Below are positions 51,775 through 60,372 of a DNA stretch of 64,000 nucleotides, in pieces. The notes under the pieces are model-generated. The model saw only the letters and a list, made by a program, of their open reading frames with translations. It did not search any database and was not told where the DNA came from. Every line of letters begins with the position of its first letter. Position 1 is the stretch's first letter. The position numbers were made by a program, and so were the translations under genes. The stretch is from NCBI GenBank assembly GCA_047345645.1, contig JBLEFH010000008.1; one strand, 5' to 3'. This DNA comes from JBLEFH01 sp047345645. Its GTDB lineage: Bacteria > Pseudomonadota > Alphaproteobacteria > Rhodobacterales > Rhodobacteraceae.

Positions 51775-53216
51775 GCCGCGCGCTGATGATCCAGGGGACC
51801 GGCTCGAATGTCGGGAAGTCCATGCTGGTGGCGGGACTGTGCCGGGCGGCGGTACGGCGGGGGCTCTCGGTCGCGCCGTTCAAGCCGCAGAATATGTCGA
51901 ACAATGCCGCCGTGACCGTCGATGGCGGCGAGATCGGGCGGGCGCAGGCGCTTCAGGCGCTGGCAGCGGGGGTGCCGCTGCATAGCGACATGAACCCGGT
52001 TTTGCTGAAGCCCGAAACCGATACGGGCGCGCAGGTGATCGTGCAGGGGCAGCGGCTGACCAGCACGCGGGCCGCCGATTATGCGGCGCTAAAGCCGCAG
52101 CTTCTCGGCAAAGTTCTGGAGAGTTTTCAGCGGCTTCGCGCGACGCATGATCTGGTGATCGTCGAGGGCGCGGGCAGTCCGGCGGAGGTGAATTTGCGCG
52201 CCGCCGACATCGCCAATATGGGCTTTGCGCGGGCCGCCGATGTGCCGGTGATCCTTGCGGGCGATATTGATCGGGGCGGCGTGATTGCCCAGATGGTCGG
52301 CACGCAGGCGGTGATGGACCCGGACGATGCGGCGATGGTTTCGGGGTTTCTCATCAACAAGTTCCGGGGCGATCCGGCGCTCTTTGAGGATGGGTATCGG
52401 ATGATCGAAACCCGCACCGGCTGGCGCGGTTTCGGCGTGCTGCCGTGGTTTCGCGAGGCGTGGAAACTGCCCGCCGAGGATGCGCTCGATCTGGCCGCGC
52501 CGGTGCGCGAGCGCGGGTTTCACATCGTCTGCCTCGCGCTCTCGCGAATCGCCAATTTCGACGATCTTGACCCGCTGGCGCAGGAGCCGGGCGTGCGGCT
52601 GACCATGCTAGGGCCGGGCCGCGCGCTCCCCGGCGATGCGGATCTGGTGATCCTCCCCGGCAGCAAGGCGACGCGCGCGGATCTCGCATTTCTGCGCGCC
52701 CAAGGCTGGGAGACAGACCTCATCGCCCATCACCGGCGCGGCGGGCATATTTTGGGGATTTGCGGCGGATATCAGATGCTTGGCGCGACCGTGGCGGACC
52801 CGGACGGGATCGAGGGGATGCCCGGCACCGATCCGGGGCTGGGGCTTTTGGACGTGGACACCACCATCACCCGCGCCAAACGTCTCGGCGAAGTTGCGGC
52901 GGTCCATGCGGCCACGGGCGCGGGTTTCACCGGCTATGAGATCCACATGGGCGAGACGACCGGCGCGGACCGGACGCGGCCCTTCGCGACGGTCGGCGGG
53001 CAGCCCGAGGGCGCGGTCAGCCGCGACGGGCGGGTTGAGGGCAGTTACCTGCACGGCATGTTCCGCGATGACGGGTTCCGCAAAGCGTGGCTGGCAGGGT
53101 TCGGCGTGGCCTCCGAAGGGCGCTACGATGCCGCTGTCGAGGCCGCACTGGACGCGCTGGCGGACCATCTCAACGCGCATCTCGATGTGGACGGGCTGTT
53201 GGCAGCGGCGCGTTAG
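51771..53216 (+). CDS. cobQ: Cobyric acid synthase
   Basis: A 481-residue amidotransferase that amidates carboxyls b, d, e and g. The N-terminal GTGSNVGKSMLVAGLCRA (residues 9-26) with PFKPQNMSNNA is CobQ-specific; VEGAGSPAEVNLR follows; the glutaminase domain has ILGICGGYQMLG with catalytic Cys and YEIHMGETTG, SYLHGMFRDDGFR near the C-terminus. ATG at 51771 overlaps the preceding stop. The 3' end touches the cobC-tail repeat array. Confidence 0.97.
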   Translation: MSRALMIQGTGSNVGKSMLVAGLCRAAVRRGLSVAPFKPQNMSNNAAVTVDGGEIGRAQALQALAAGVPLHSDMNPVLLKPETDTGAQVIVQGQRLTSTRAADYAALKPQLLGKVLESFQRLRATHDLVIVEGAGSPAEVNLRAADIANMGFARAADVPVILAGDIDRGGVIAQMVGTQAVMDPDDAAMVSGFLINKFRGDPALFEDGYRMIETRTGWRGFGVLPWFREAWKLPAEDALDLAAPVRERGFHIVCLALSRIANFDDLDPLAQEPGVRLTMLGPGRALPGDADLVILPGSKATRADLAFLRAQGWETDLIAHHRRGGHILGICGGYQMLGATVADPDGIEGMPGTDPGLGLLDVDTTITRAKRLGEVAAVHAATGAGFTGYEIHMGETTGADRTRPFATVGGQPEGAVSRDGRVEGSYLHGMFRDDGFRKAWLAGFGVASEGRYDAAVEAALDALADHLNAHLDVDGLLAAAR

Positions 53217-53705
53217 AGTTTGGGAGATGGCAAATCTCGTATTCCGAGTAAGGGAAAATCTGAGATCAGGTTTGCGCTTTTGCGAGTCGGCGGTGCGCAT
53301 CGGCGGCGTTAACCGGTCAGAGCCGCGGCGAGCCGGTGCTGCTCCGCGGCAGGCCAAGGCAAATCCAGCTTTGTGACTAGGGAAAATCCGCGAATAGATG
53401 TGCGCTTCGACGAGCCGGTCCTGCGTGACGGCGTGTTAAGTGCTCAGAGCGACGAGACGTTCCCAGCCGATTTCGCTGCCCGGCTGGCCGAGGCGACTCC
53501 ATTTTTTGAACAGGGGAAAATTGGCGACCAGATATGCGCCTTGGCGAGCGGGTCCTGCGTGGCTGCGCGTTAGCCGCGAAGGGCGACGGCGAGCCGCGCC
53601 CAACTCGTTTCGCTGCCCGGAAGGCCGAGGCGGATCCAAGTTTTTGAGTAGGGGAAAATCCGCGACCATATCTGCGCTTTGGCGAGTTTTTTCTGTGCAT
53701 CGTCG
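53213..53705. repeat. Degenerate tandem array of the cobC 3' end (one functional, three decayed copies)
   Basis: Four copies of the last 46 or so codons of cobC lie head to tail. Boundaries fall near 53213, 53309, 53436 and 53570, where each unit has a TTA or TTAG triplet; unit lengths are about 96, 127, 134 and 138 bases. The motif (A/T)GGGGAAAAT recurs at 53252, 53380, 53513 and 53651. On minus the four copies read LAKAQIWSRIFPYSK (functional), LAKAHIWSPIFPCSK, LVEAHIYSRIFPSHK and LAKAQTxSQIFPYS. Each decayed copy has a frameshift just after FP(Y/C/S)xK; two regain the family ending (WSRLGQPGSEIGWERL, WICLGLPRSSTG) in the shifted frame. This fills the 353-base gap between cobQ and cobC. Confidence 0.85.
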
Positions 53706-54553
53706 GCGTTTGGCGTGGCGTAGGTGCGGAAGAGCGGGGTGCCGCCGGTGAGGGTCCAGCCTGCCTTTGCGGCCAACCCGTCAAGTCGGGCAGTGTCCGT
53801 TTGGAGCCGTGCGGTGGTTGCCTGTTGCCACGCGCGATCCGCCAGGGCGGCGCGGCCGATGGCGATGGCGGGGCCGCTGACGGCCCATGGACCCGCGAGC
53901 GCGCGGAGCCGGGTCGCCATGCCCTCGCCCGACAGCGCGAAGCCGAGGCGCAGCCCGGCGAGGCCGTAGAATTTGCCGAAGGAGCGGAGGACGATCATGT
54001 TGTCTGACTCGCTTAAATGGGGTGCGAGGGAAAGGTTCGGCAAGGGGTCGGCGAAGCTTTCATCGACGATGAGGAGTCCGAGATGTTGGCGGATTTCCCG
54101 CAGCTTTTCAGAGGGATAAGCCGCGCCGGTGGGGTTGTTGGGATTGACCACCACGGCGAGATCCGCGCCCGCGCAGAAGGCGTCGAGACTGTCCACCTCC
54201 TCGACCGTCCAGCCTTGCGCCCGGAGCGCGGCGGCGTGTTCGTTATAGGTCGGCCCCAGAACGAGCGCGCGGCCCGGCGGCATGAGGCGCGGGACGAGTT
54301 GGATCGCCGCTTGTGCGCCCGCGAGTGGGGTGATCGCCGCATCGGTTTGGTAGGCGGCGCGGGCGGTGTCTTCCAGCGCCGCGAGGTCGGCGGCATGGGG
54401 GAGCCGGGTCCACGCCTCGGACGGCAGAGCGGGCAGCGGATAGGGCACGGGGTTGATGCCGGTGGAAAGATCGAGCCAATCCGCGCCGCCAAAAAGCGCC
54501 CGCGCCCGGTCGAGATCACCCCCATGATCACGGCCATGATCGCGCCCGCTCAT
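53570..54553 (-). CDS. cobC: Threonine-phosphate decarboxylase CobC (CobD of Salmonella)
   Basis: A 327-residue class I/II PLP enzyme that makes aminopropanol phosphate for the nucleotide loop. It contains DLSTGINPVPYPLP, VVVNPNNPTGAAY (PLP binding), LLIVDESFAD, and RSFGKFYGLAGLRLGFAL with the Schiff-base Lys in the SFGK motif. The C-terminal RIFPYSKTWIRLGLPGSE is the segment repeated downstream in the array at 53213-53705. The stop TAA is at 53570-53572. Start overlaps the cbiB stop by 4 bases. Confidence 0.94.
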   Translation of the reverse strand: MSGRDHGRDHGGDLDRARALFGGADWLDLSTGINPVPYPLPALPSEAWTRLPHAADLAALEDTARAAYQTDAAITPLAGAQAAIQLVPRLMPPGRALVLGPTYNEHAAALRAQGWTVEEVDSLDAFCAGADLAVVVNPNNPTGAAYPSEKLREIRQHLGLLIVDESFADPLPNLSLAPHLSESDNMIVLRSFGKFYGLAGLRLGFALSGEGMATRLRALAGPWAVSGPAIAIGRAALADRAWQQATTARLQTDTARLDGLAAKAGWTLTGGTPLFRTYATPNADDAQKKLAKAQIWSRIFPYSKTWIRLGLPGSETSWARLAVALRG

Positions 54554-55488
54554 GCCAGCACCGCCAGCGCCGCGAGGAGCGCGCCGAAACCGATCATGGT
54601 CCGCCGGTAAAGGGCGAGACCGGCGCGGATGCCGTTCGCGTCAGGGTCCGGCGCTTCGGGGTTCAGCCACGGCTCGGTCGCGATTTTGCTGCCGTAGACG
54701 CGGGGGCCGGAGAGCCGCAGGCCGAGGGCGTAGGCCATGGCCGCCTCGGGCCAGCCCGCATTGGGCGAGCGGTGGCGCGGCGCGTCCTGCCACATGCCGC
54801 GCAGGGCCGTGCGCGGCGTTTTTCCGGCGAGCGCAAAGCCCAGACCCGTGAGCCGCGCCGGGATCAGATTCGCCGCATCGTCGATCCGCGCCGCCGCCTT
54901 GCCGAAATCGGCGTAGCGGTCATTGCGGTGGCCGATCATCGAGTCGAGCGTGTTGATCGCCTTATAGGCCGCGATCCCCGGCAGGCCGAAGAGACAGCCC
55001 CAGAACACCGGCGCGACCACCCCGTCGGAGGCGTTTTCCGCAAGGCTTTCAAGGGCCGCGCGGGCGACGCCGTCCTCGTCGAGCGTGGAGGGATCGCGGC
55101 CGACGATTTGCGACACGGCCCGCTGCGCGCCCGCCAGATCGCCCGCCGCGAGCGGCGGCGCGACGGCGGCGACATGGGTGTGAAGGCTGCGCAGCGCGAT
55201 GAGCGGCCAGGCGAGGAGACCGCCGAGGAGGATTCCGAAAAGCGCTTGCGGCAGAAGGGTTTGGAGGAGAAGCGCCGGGAGCATGGCGGCGGCGATGGTC
55301 AGCAGCGTGACCGCCAGCCCGCACCCGAAGCGGAGGGCAGGCAAACCGCGATTGACCCGCCGTTCCAGCCCGGAGATCAGCGCGCCGAGCCATGTGACCG
55401 GGTGGCCGATCCGGCGGTGCAGCGCGGGCGGCCAGCCGAGGGCGGCGTCGATCAGGCAGGCGATCAGCATCATGGCGGCAAATGTCAC
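54550..55488 (-). CDS. cbiB: Adenosylcobinamide-phosphate synthase CbiB/CobD
   Basis: A 312-residue inner-membrane protein that attaches aminopropanol phosphate to adenosylcobyric acid. Family motifs GHPVTWLGALIS, SQIVGRDPSTLDEDGVARAALESLAENASDGVVAPVFWG and YKAINTLDSMIGHRNDRYADFG are clear; about five hydrophobic helices. The start overlaps the next upstream gene by 4 bases. Known as BluD in Rhodobacter capsulatus (inferred from gene order). Confidence 0.95.
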   Translation of the reverse strand: MTFAAMMLIACLIDAALGWPPALHRRIGHPVTWLGALISGLERRVNRGLPALRFGCGLAVTLLTIAAAMLPALLLQTLLPQALFGILLGGLLAWPLIALRSLHTHVAAVAPPLAAGDLAGAQRAVSQIVGRDPSTLDEDGVARAALESLAENASDGVVAPVFWGCLFGLPGIAAYKAINTLDSMIGHRNDRYADFGKAAARIDDAANLIPARLTGLGFALAGKTPRTALRGMWQDAPRHRSPNAGWPEAAMAYALGLRLSGPRVYGSKIATEPWLNPEAPDPDANGIRAGLALYRRTMIGFGALLAALAVLA

Positions 55489-56273
55489 GGGCGGCCTCCG
55501 GTGAAAAAGCGCAGGGTCGCGGCAAATCCGGCGGCGCGCAAGGTCTCTTGGGCGTCAGCGGGGGCGGCTCCGGGGGCGAAGATCAGCCCGCGGGCCGAGC
55601 CGGTATGGGCGCGCAGCCAGCCGAGCGCGCCGAGGGATTGGGCGAGGCTGGCGGTCGGGTCCTTGGCGGGGCCGCGGAGCGCTGTGGTGCGGGTGGCGGA
55701 GCTTGAGGCGATCTCTGCAAGGGTTTGGAGAGGCACGGGATTCTTGATCTGCGCTGCGAGGTCAGAGACATCTGGAAACACCTGATCCGCCGGGTCCGTT
55801 GGTGTGGGCGGGCCCCAGAATCCGCCGATGATTTCGGCTTGCGGGAGTGGTGCGAGGTCGGCCAGAACGCGGCCTTCGCGGGGTGCCCAGAGGACCGCAT
55901 CGGGAGCGGGCAACATCAGCGGATCGCTTGCGCCTTCGGCGGCAAGGCAAACGGCGGTGACGGTTGCGGGGGCCACGCCGCCTGCTTCGGCCAGAGCCAG
56001 CAGCGCGGCGGTGGAGGCCCCGGCCCCGCCACCCGGCGGCATGTCGGCGGTGAGGGTGTAATGCCCACGTGCGGCGTGGATGGCAGCGAGGAAGGCAAGC
56101 GCCTGATCTTGTGGCAGGATCTGCGGGGTTTGCGTGATGTCGAACCGCTCTCCGGCGGTGAAATCCGCCCGCACCGAGAGCGCCGGGCAGGCCACCGTGA
56201 CCAGCGCCAGCGGACCTTCCGGGCCGAGCCGCCCTTGCAGCCATTCGCCGAAATGCCCTGCCACCGATGCCAT
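55485..56273 (-). CDS. bluE: GHMP-type L-threonine kinase, BluE/PduX-like
   Basis: A 262-residue protein of the GHMP kinase type: the glycine-rich ATP loop PPGGGAGASTAALLA is at residues 79-93, preceded by YTLTADM. L-threonine kinase supplies threonine phosphate to CobC. Position between the phosphatase and cbiB equals bluE in the bluFEDC order of Rhodobacter, whose product is known to phosphorylate L-threonine. Assignment rests on the loop and gene order; identity to BluE needs alignment. Overlaps both neighbours. Confidence 0.65.
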   Translation of the reverse strand: MASVAGHFGEWLQGRLGPEGPLALVTVACPALSVRADFTAGERFDITQTPQILPQDQALAFLAAIHAARGHYTLTADMPPGGGAGASTAALLALAEAGGVAPATVTAVCLAAEGASDPLMLPAPDAVLWAPREGRVLADLAPLPQAEIIGGFWGPPTPTDPADQVFPDVSDLAAQIKNPVPLQTLAEIASSSATRTTALRGPAKDPTASLAQSLGALGWLRAHTGSARGLIFAPGAAPADAQETLRAAGFAATLRFFTGGRP

Positions 56274-56848
56274 CAGAGGGTCTCGTTGACGGAAAGGATC
56301 GTCCAGTCCGCCCCGTCCCGGCGCAGGCGCGTGAGGGACAGCGGGGCGATGGTGAAAGCGAGTCCCTGCGCCGCATCGCCAAGCGCGAGGCCGAGGGCGG
56401 CGCGGGCGGTGCCGGCATGGGCGATGACGGCGACGGGCCGGTTGTGGGCGGCGGCGCCGAGGTCATTCAGGACCGGCGTGACGCGGGCGCACATGTCGAG
56501 AAAGCTCTCGCCGCCTTGCGGACGGCGGGCGGCGAGATCGGGGCGCGGCAGCGGGCCGAGATCGGGTAAGGCGTTGAAGGGCAAGCCATCTTCGGAGCCG
56601 AAATCCTGCTCCCAAAGCCGCGTGTCGGTCGTAATCTCGGCCCCCGGACAGAGCGCCGCCGCCGTTTGCTGGCACCTGAGCGCCGGGCTGGCGACCACCG
56701 CCGCGCCCGCGAGAGCCGCGCGCAAGTGCGCCAGATCCGCCGCCGCAGGGAGCAGCGCCGGCACGTCGGTGCGCCCGCAGAGCCGCCCGCCATGATCGGC
56801 CGGGGCGTGACGGATCAGCACCAGCTCGCCTGTCTCGATCGCGCGCAT
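56273..56848 (-). CDS. Histidine phosphatase, alpha-ribazole phosphatase-like (BluF position)
   Basis: A 191-residue phosphoglycerate-mutase-type phosphatase. LIRHAPAD has the catalytic RH pair (Arg13-His14), WEQDFGSEDGLPF and PQGGESFLDMCARV give the family Glu, and VIAHAGTARAAL the second His. Placed with nucleotide-loop genes, it is likely to dephosphorylate alpha-ribazole phosphate or cobalamin phosphate. AAGGAAGCC precedes the ATG. Divergent from cobU with only 43 bases between. Confidence 0.85.
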   Translation of the reverse strand: MRAIETGELVLIRHAPADHGGRLCGRTDVPALLPAAADLAHLRAALAGAAVVASPALRCQQTAAALCPGAEITTDTRLWEQDFGSEDGLPFNALPDLGPLPRPDLAARRPQGGESFLDMCARVTPVLNDLGAAAHNRPVAVIAHAGTARAALGLALGDAAQGLAFTIAPLSLTRLRRDGADWTILSVNETL

Positions 56849-56891
56849 TTCGGCTTCCTTCCTTCGCAGATTTCTGCTTTGTCACGAGTTT

Positions 56892-57395
56892 ATGGGAAAG
56901 TCGATCCTCATTACCGGCGGCGCGCGCTCGGGCAAAAGCACGCTTGCGGAGCGCATGACGCTCGATTTGGGGCCGCGTGCGATCTATATCGCGACCGCCG
57001 AGGCGCATGACGGCGAGATGGCGGCGCGGATCGCGCGGCACCGGGCGCGGCGCGGGCCGGAATGGGAGACGGTGACCGCGCCGATGGACATTGTTGGCGC
57101 GTTGGAAGCAAGCGATGGCGCGCCCCGGCTGGTCGATTGCCTCACGCTGTGGCTGACGAACCTGATGCTTGGCGGCGCGGATTGGGAGGCGGAGACGGAG
57201 GCGCTGATCCGCGCCCTGCCCGACCAGACCGCGCCGGTGATTTTCGTGACCAATGAGGTCGGCGCCGGGATCGTGCCCGAGAACAAACTGGCCCGCGAGT
57301 TTCGCGATGCGGCGGGTCTGATGAATCAGCGCGTGGCGCGGGTCTGCGACGCGGTTTGGCTGAGTGTCGCGGGCTATCCGGTGAAGGTGAAATGA
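56892..57395 (+). CDS. cobU: Adenosylcobinamide kinase / guanylyltransferase (CobP)
   Basis: A 167-residue bifunctional enzyme that phosphorylates adenosylcobinamide and transfers GMP. P-loop GGARSGKSTLAE at 9-20; ARHRARRGPEWETVTAP includes the guanylylated His near residue 50; LVDCLTLWLTNLM and FVTNEVGAGIVPENKLAREFRD are signature motifs. A 12-base GCAGATTTCTGC near-palindrome lies at 56866-56877 in the short divergent gap. Confidence 0.95.
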   Translation: MGKSILITGGARSGKSTLAERMTLDLGPRAIYIATAEAHDGEMAARIARHRARRGPEWETVTAPMDIVGALEASDGAPRLVDCLTLWLTNLMLGGADWEAETEALIRALPDQTAPVIFVTNEVGAGIVPENKLAREFRDAAGLMNQRVARVCDAVWLSVAGYPVKVK

Positions 57396-58402
57396 CGGAT
57401 TTGGTGCAAAATTTGGCGGATGTGGCGGGGCTGGCGGAGACGCTGCCGCGCTTTGATGAGGCGGCGGCGGAAGCGGCCAAGGCGCGGCAAAATACGCTGA
57501 CGAAACCGCCGGGATCGCTCGGGCGGCTGGAGGATTTGGCGGCGTTTATGGCGGGCTGGCGCGGGACGGCGCAGCCCCGGATCGACACCGCGCAAGCCCT
57601 TGTCTTTGCAGGAAATCACGGGATTTGCGCGCAAGGGGTGAACCCGTTTCCGCAGGAGGTCACGGCGCAGATGGTCGCGAATTTCGAGGCGGGTGGCGCA
57701 GCGATTAACCAGCTTTGCCGGGAAGCCGGGGCGGCGCTCTCGGTGGTGGCGCTGGATCTGGACCGTCCGACGGCGGATTTTACGGGGGGTCCGGCCATGA
57801 GCGAAACCGAGTGCATCGAGGCCATGACACGCGGCGCGGCTGCGGTGGACCCGGAGGCGGATGTGCTGATCCTTGGCGAGATGGGGATCGGCAATTCGAC
57901 CGTCGCCGCCGCCCTCGCCCATGGGATTTTCGGCGGCGCGGCGGAGGATTGGGTCGGGCGAGGCACCGGCTCGGACGCGGCGGGCTTGCGGCTCAAAGCG
58001 CGGGTGGTGGCGGAAGGCGCGGCGCGTCATGCGGACCTTTCCCCGGCTCAAAAACTCGCGGCGCTTGGCGGGCGCGAGCAGGCGGCGATTTGCGGCGCGG
58101 TGCTGGCAGCACGGGCCGCGCGGGTGCCGGTGATCCTCGACGGGTTCATCTGCACCGCCGCGACCGCACCGCTCTATGGGACGGACCCGGCGCTGCTGGC
58201 CCATTGCGTGATCGGCCATGTCAGCGCCGAACCGGGCCATCGCCGCCTCTGCGAGGCGATGGACAAAACGCCGATCCTCTCGCTCGACATGGCGCTTGGC
58301 GAGGGCTCCGGCGCGGCGCTGGCGCTGATGATCGTCAAGGGGGCGCTGGCCTGTCACAACGGCATGGCGACCTTCGCCGAGGCCGGGGTCTCGGGCGGAT
58401 GA
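57392..58402 (+). CDS. cobT: Nicotinate-nucleotide:dimethylbenzimidazole phosphoribosyltransferase
   Basis: A 336-residue CobT (CobU in the Pseudomonas scheme). TLTKPPGSLGRLEDLA near residues 44-58, FAGNHGICAQGVNPFPQEVTAQMV, LGEMGIGNSTVAAAL and RGTGSDAAGLRLK, and the C-terminal SLDMALGEGSGAALAL containing the catalytic Glu are all present. It activates the lower ligand base. ATG overlaps the cobU stop by 4 bases. Confidence 0.96.
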   Translation: MTDLVQNLADVAGLAETLPRFDEAAAEAAKARQNTLTKPPGSLGRLEDLAAFMAGWRGTAQPRIDTAQALVFAGNHGICAQGVNPFPQEVTAQMVANFEAGGAAINQLCREAGAALSVVALDLDRPTADFTGGPAMSETECIEAMTRGAAAVDPEADVLILGEMGIGNSTVAAALAHGIFGGAAEDWVGRGTGSDAAGLRLKARVVAEGAARHADLSPAQKLAALGGREQAAICGAVLAARAARVPVILDGFICTAATAPLYGTDPALLAHCVIGHVSAEPGHRRLCEAMDKTPILSLDMALGEGSGAALALMIVKGALACHNGMATFAEAGVSGG

Positions 58403-59142
58403 GGTGGCTGGACGAGCTGCGCCTTGCGGTGATGTTTCTGACCCGCCTGCCCTGCGGATCGTTCAACGGCGCCGCGCCGCCGCTCTCCGCCGCCCTTTGG
58501 GCCTTTCCGCTGGTCGGTTTGATCACCGGGGCGATCGGCTGGGGCGTGCATCTGTTGCTGACCTGCCTCGGGGCCACCCCGCTTCTCGCCAGCAGCGTCG
58601 CACTCGGCGCAACGACGCTGGCGACGGGCGCACTCCATCATGATGGGCTCGCCGATTTCGCCGACGGGATCGGCGGCGGGCGCGACCGGGCGCATGTGTT
58701 GGAGATCATGCGCGACAGCCGGATCGGCAGCTACGGCGTGCTGGCGCTGCTCTTCGCCGTGGCGTTGCAAATCAGTGCCTTGGCGAGTTTTTCGGGCAGT
58801 ATCCCGCTCACCGCTTTCCTGCTCATCGGCGCGGGCAGTCGCCTTTCGATGCTGGGGCTGCTCACCCTCATGCCGCCCGCCCGTGCGGAGGGTTTGGGGC
58901 AAAACGCGCGCGGCGGGCAGAACCTGAAAACCGCCCTGCCCGGCGCGATCCTCACCGTCCTGCTCGCCCTTTTCCTCTGCCTCGCCGGGCTTGCCGCCCT
59001 CGCCGCCATGACCCTCGGCGCGGCCCTCATCGCCCGCCTTGCGCACCGCCGCCTTGGCGGGCAGACCGGCGACGTTCTCGGCGCGGCGCAGATGGTGGCG
59101 GCGACCCTCGGCTGGATCGCGCTGTCCCTGACGCTCCCGTAA
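58399..59142 (+). CDS. cobS: Adenosylcobinamide-GDP ribazoletransferase (CobV)
   Basis: A 247-residue polytopic membrane enzyme that joins activated ribazole to GDP-cobinamide, the last assembly step. VMFLTRLPCGSF, TGALHHDGLADFADGIGGG (metal-binding DGxADxxDG motif), MRDSRIGSYGVLALL and SRLSMLGLLTLMPPAR are family marks. ATG overlaps the cobT stop by 4 bases; long upstream in-frame reading lies in cobT. Confidence 0.95.
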   Translation: MRWLDELRLAVMFLTRLPCGSFNGAAPPLSAALWAFPLVGLITGAIGWGVHLLLTCLGATPLLASSVALGATTLATGALHHDGLADFADGIGGGRDRAHVLEIMRDSRIGSYGVLALLFAVALQISALASFSGSIPLTAFLLIGAGSRLSMLGLLTLMPPARAEGLGQNARGGQNLKTALPGAILTVLLALFLCLAGLAALAAMTLGAALIARLAHRRLGGQTGDVLGAAQMVAATLGWIALSLTLP

Positions 59143-59199
59143 AATCTGCCGCGCTGCGACAAAATCCTTTTGCGCGCCCCGGTTTTTCTGCTACGCACA

Positions 59200-59385
59200 A
59201 AGGCACGGTGCCACCGCCCGCCGCAAACGGGCATGGCTTAATAGGGAATTCGGTGCCGCCCGGAAGGGCCAAATCCGAAGCCGCCCCCGCGACTGTAAGT
59301 GGGAAGCTGCCGCCAAGATCCACTCATGTTTTCATGGGGAAGGAGGCGACCAGCGCTGATCCACGAGCCAGGAGACCTGCCGCCC
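59200..59385 (+). promoter_or_regulatory. Cobalamin riboswitch controlling cbtB-cbtA
   Basis: Plus-strand elements in order: GGTGCC (59208-59213), AATAGGGAATTCGGTG (about 59240), GAAGCCGCCCCCGCGACTGTAAG (the B12-box core), GGGGAAGGAGGCGACC, and the closing GAGCCAGGAGACCTGCC (59365-59381). It ends about 45 bases before cbtB. It should repress cobalt uptake when adenosylcobalamin is plentiful. Confidence 0.94.
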
Positions 59386-59430
59386 ATGAAACCCTCGAAC
59401 GCTGTCGGGTGAGACAGCAAGGAGCGATAG

Positions 59431-59601
59431 ATGCAGACGACCACCCAAGCCGTGCAGGCGCGCGAGAGCCGCATTCTGCCCATTTTTGCCGCCATGCTGA
59501 TTGGCTTTGGCATTCTCTTTGTGACCGGCCATGCGCAGGCGACCGCGATCCATGACGCGGCCCATGATGTGCGCCACGCGACCGGCTTTCCCTGCCACTA
59601 A
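59431..59601 (+). CDS. cbtB: CbtB, small cobalt transporter subunit
   Basis: A 56-residue single-pass membrane protein: MQTTTQAVQARESRIL, then helix PIFAAMLIGFGILFVTG (residues 17-33), then a His-rich C-terminus AIHDAAHDVRHATGFPCH, typical of CbtB. With CbtA it forms a B12-regulated cobalt uptake system. GGAGCGATAG precedes the ATG at 59431. Confidence 0.9.
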   Translation: MQTTTQAVQARESRILPIFAAMLIGFGILFVTGHAQATAIHDAAHDVRHATGFPCH

Positions 59602-59604
59602 GCG

Positions 59605-60306
59605 ATGTTTAGCCGTCTTGTGACCAGCGCTTTGCTCGCTGGTGCTGCTGCGGGGTTGATTGCCGCCCTGCTTCAGCTTGTTTTCGTGCAGCCCGTGCTG
59701 CTTCATGCCGAGCTTTACGAGTCCGGCCAGCTCACCCATTTCGGAGGGGGCGCGCCAGCCCCGGCTGAGCAGGATCTCGGCGGGTTCGCCCCGATGCGGG
59801 ACGGGCTGAGCATTCTTTTCACCATGCTGACCTATTCGGGCTATGCGCTGATCCTCACCGCCGGAATGGCGCTGGCGGAGACGCGCGGCGCGCGGATCGA
59901 TGGCCGGATGGGGCTTCTTTGGGGGCTGGCGGGGTTCTTCGTGTTCCATTTCGCGCCGGGCTTCTCGCTCGCGCCCGAAGTGCCGGGGGTCGCCGCCGCC
60001 GATGTCACCGCGCGGCAGATCTGGTGGCTCGGCACCGTCATCACCGCCGCCGCCGCGCTCTGGCTCATCGCCTTTCATGGCAAGCCGCTCCTCTGGGGCC
60101 TCGCCGCGCTCCTGCTCCTCGCCCCGCATCTGATCGGCGCGCCGGAGCCGGACGCGTTCACCGGCCCCGTTCCCACCGAAATCGGCGCGCTCTTCGCCGC
60201 GCGCGCCTTTGGCGTCGGCATGGCGGCTTGGGTGCTGCTCGGCGTTTTCGCGGGGTATTTCTGGGAAAAAGAGGGCGCGTCGCAAAGCGCGCCGCACACC
60301 GCCTGA
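59605..60306 (+). CDS. cbtA: CbtA, cobalt transporter membrane subunit
   Basis: A 233-residue membrane protein with about five hydrophobic helices, beginning MFSRLVTSALLAGAAAGLIAALLQ. PVLLHAELYESGQL and LWGLAGFFVFHFAPGFSLAPEVPG near residues 105-128 are the conserved CbtA regions with His and acidic residues for metal passage. It starts 3 bases after cbtB and belongs to the riboswitch operon. Confidence 0.9.
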   Translation: MFSRLVTSALLAGAAAGLIAALLQLVFVQPVLLHAELYESGQLTHFGGGAPAPAEQDLGGFAPMRDGLSILFTMLTYSGYALILTAGMALAETRGARIDGRMGLLWGLAGFFVFHFAPGFSLAPEVPGVAAADVTARQIWWLGTVITAAAALWLIAFHGKPLLWGLAALLLLAPHLIGAPEPDAFTGPVPTEIGALFAARAFGVGMAAWVLLGVFAGYFWEKEGASQSAPHTA

Positions 60307-60372
60307 TGCCGCCTCTTTCAACGACAAACACCATGGCTGACCTTGCCATGGTGCTCAAGCAAGGGGCCTAGG

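Noticed and set aside
53377..53784. Minus-strand open frames in the cobC-tail array
   Set aside because: They are translations of decayed copies of the cobC tail in other frames, not genes.
56866..56877. GCAGATTTCTGC as a regulator site between the phosphatase gene and cobU
   Set aside because: Only a 5-bp arm with a two-base centre; too short to claim.
57715..58398. Extended N-terminus of cobS inside cobT
   Set aside because: The extension is Arg/Gly-rich shadow of cobT; the ATG at 58399 gives the family-length protein.
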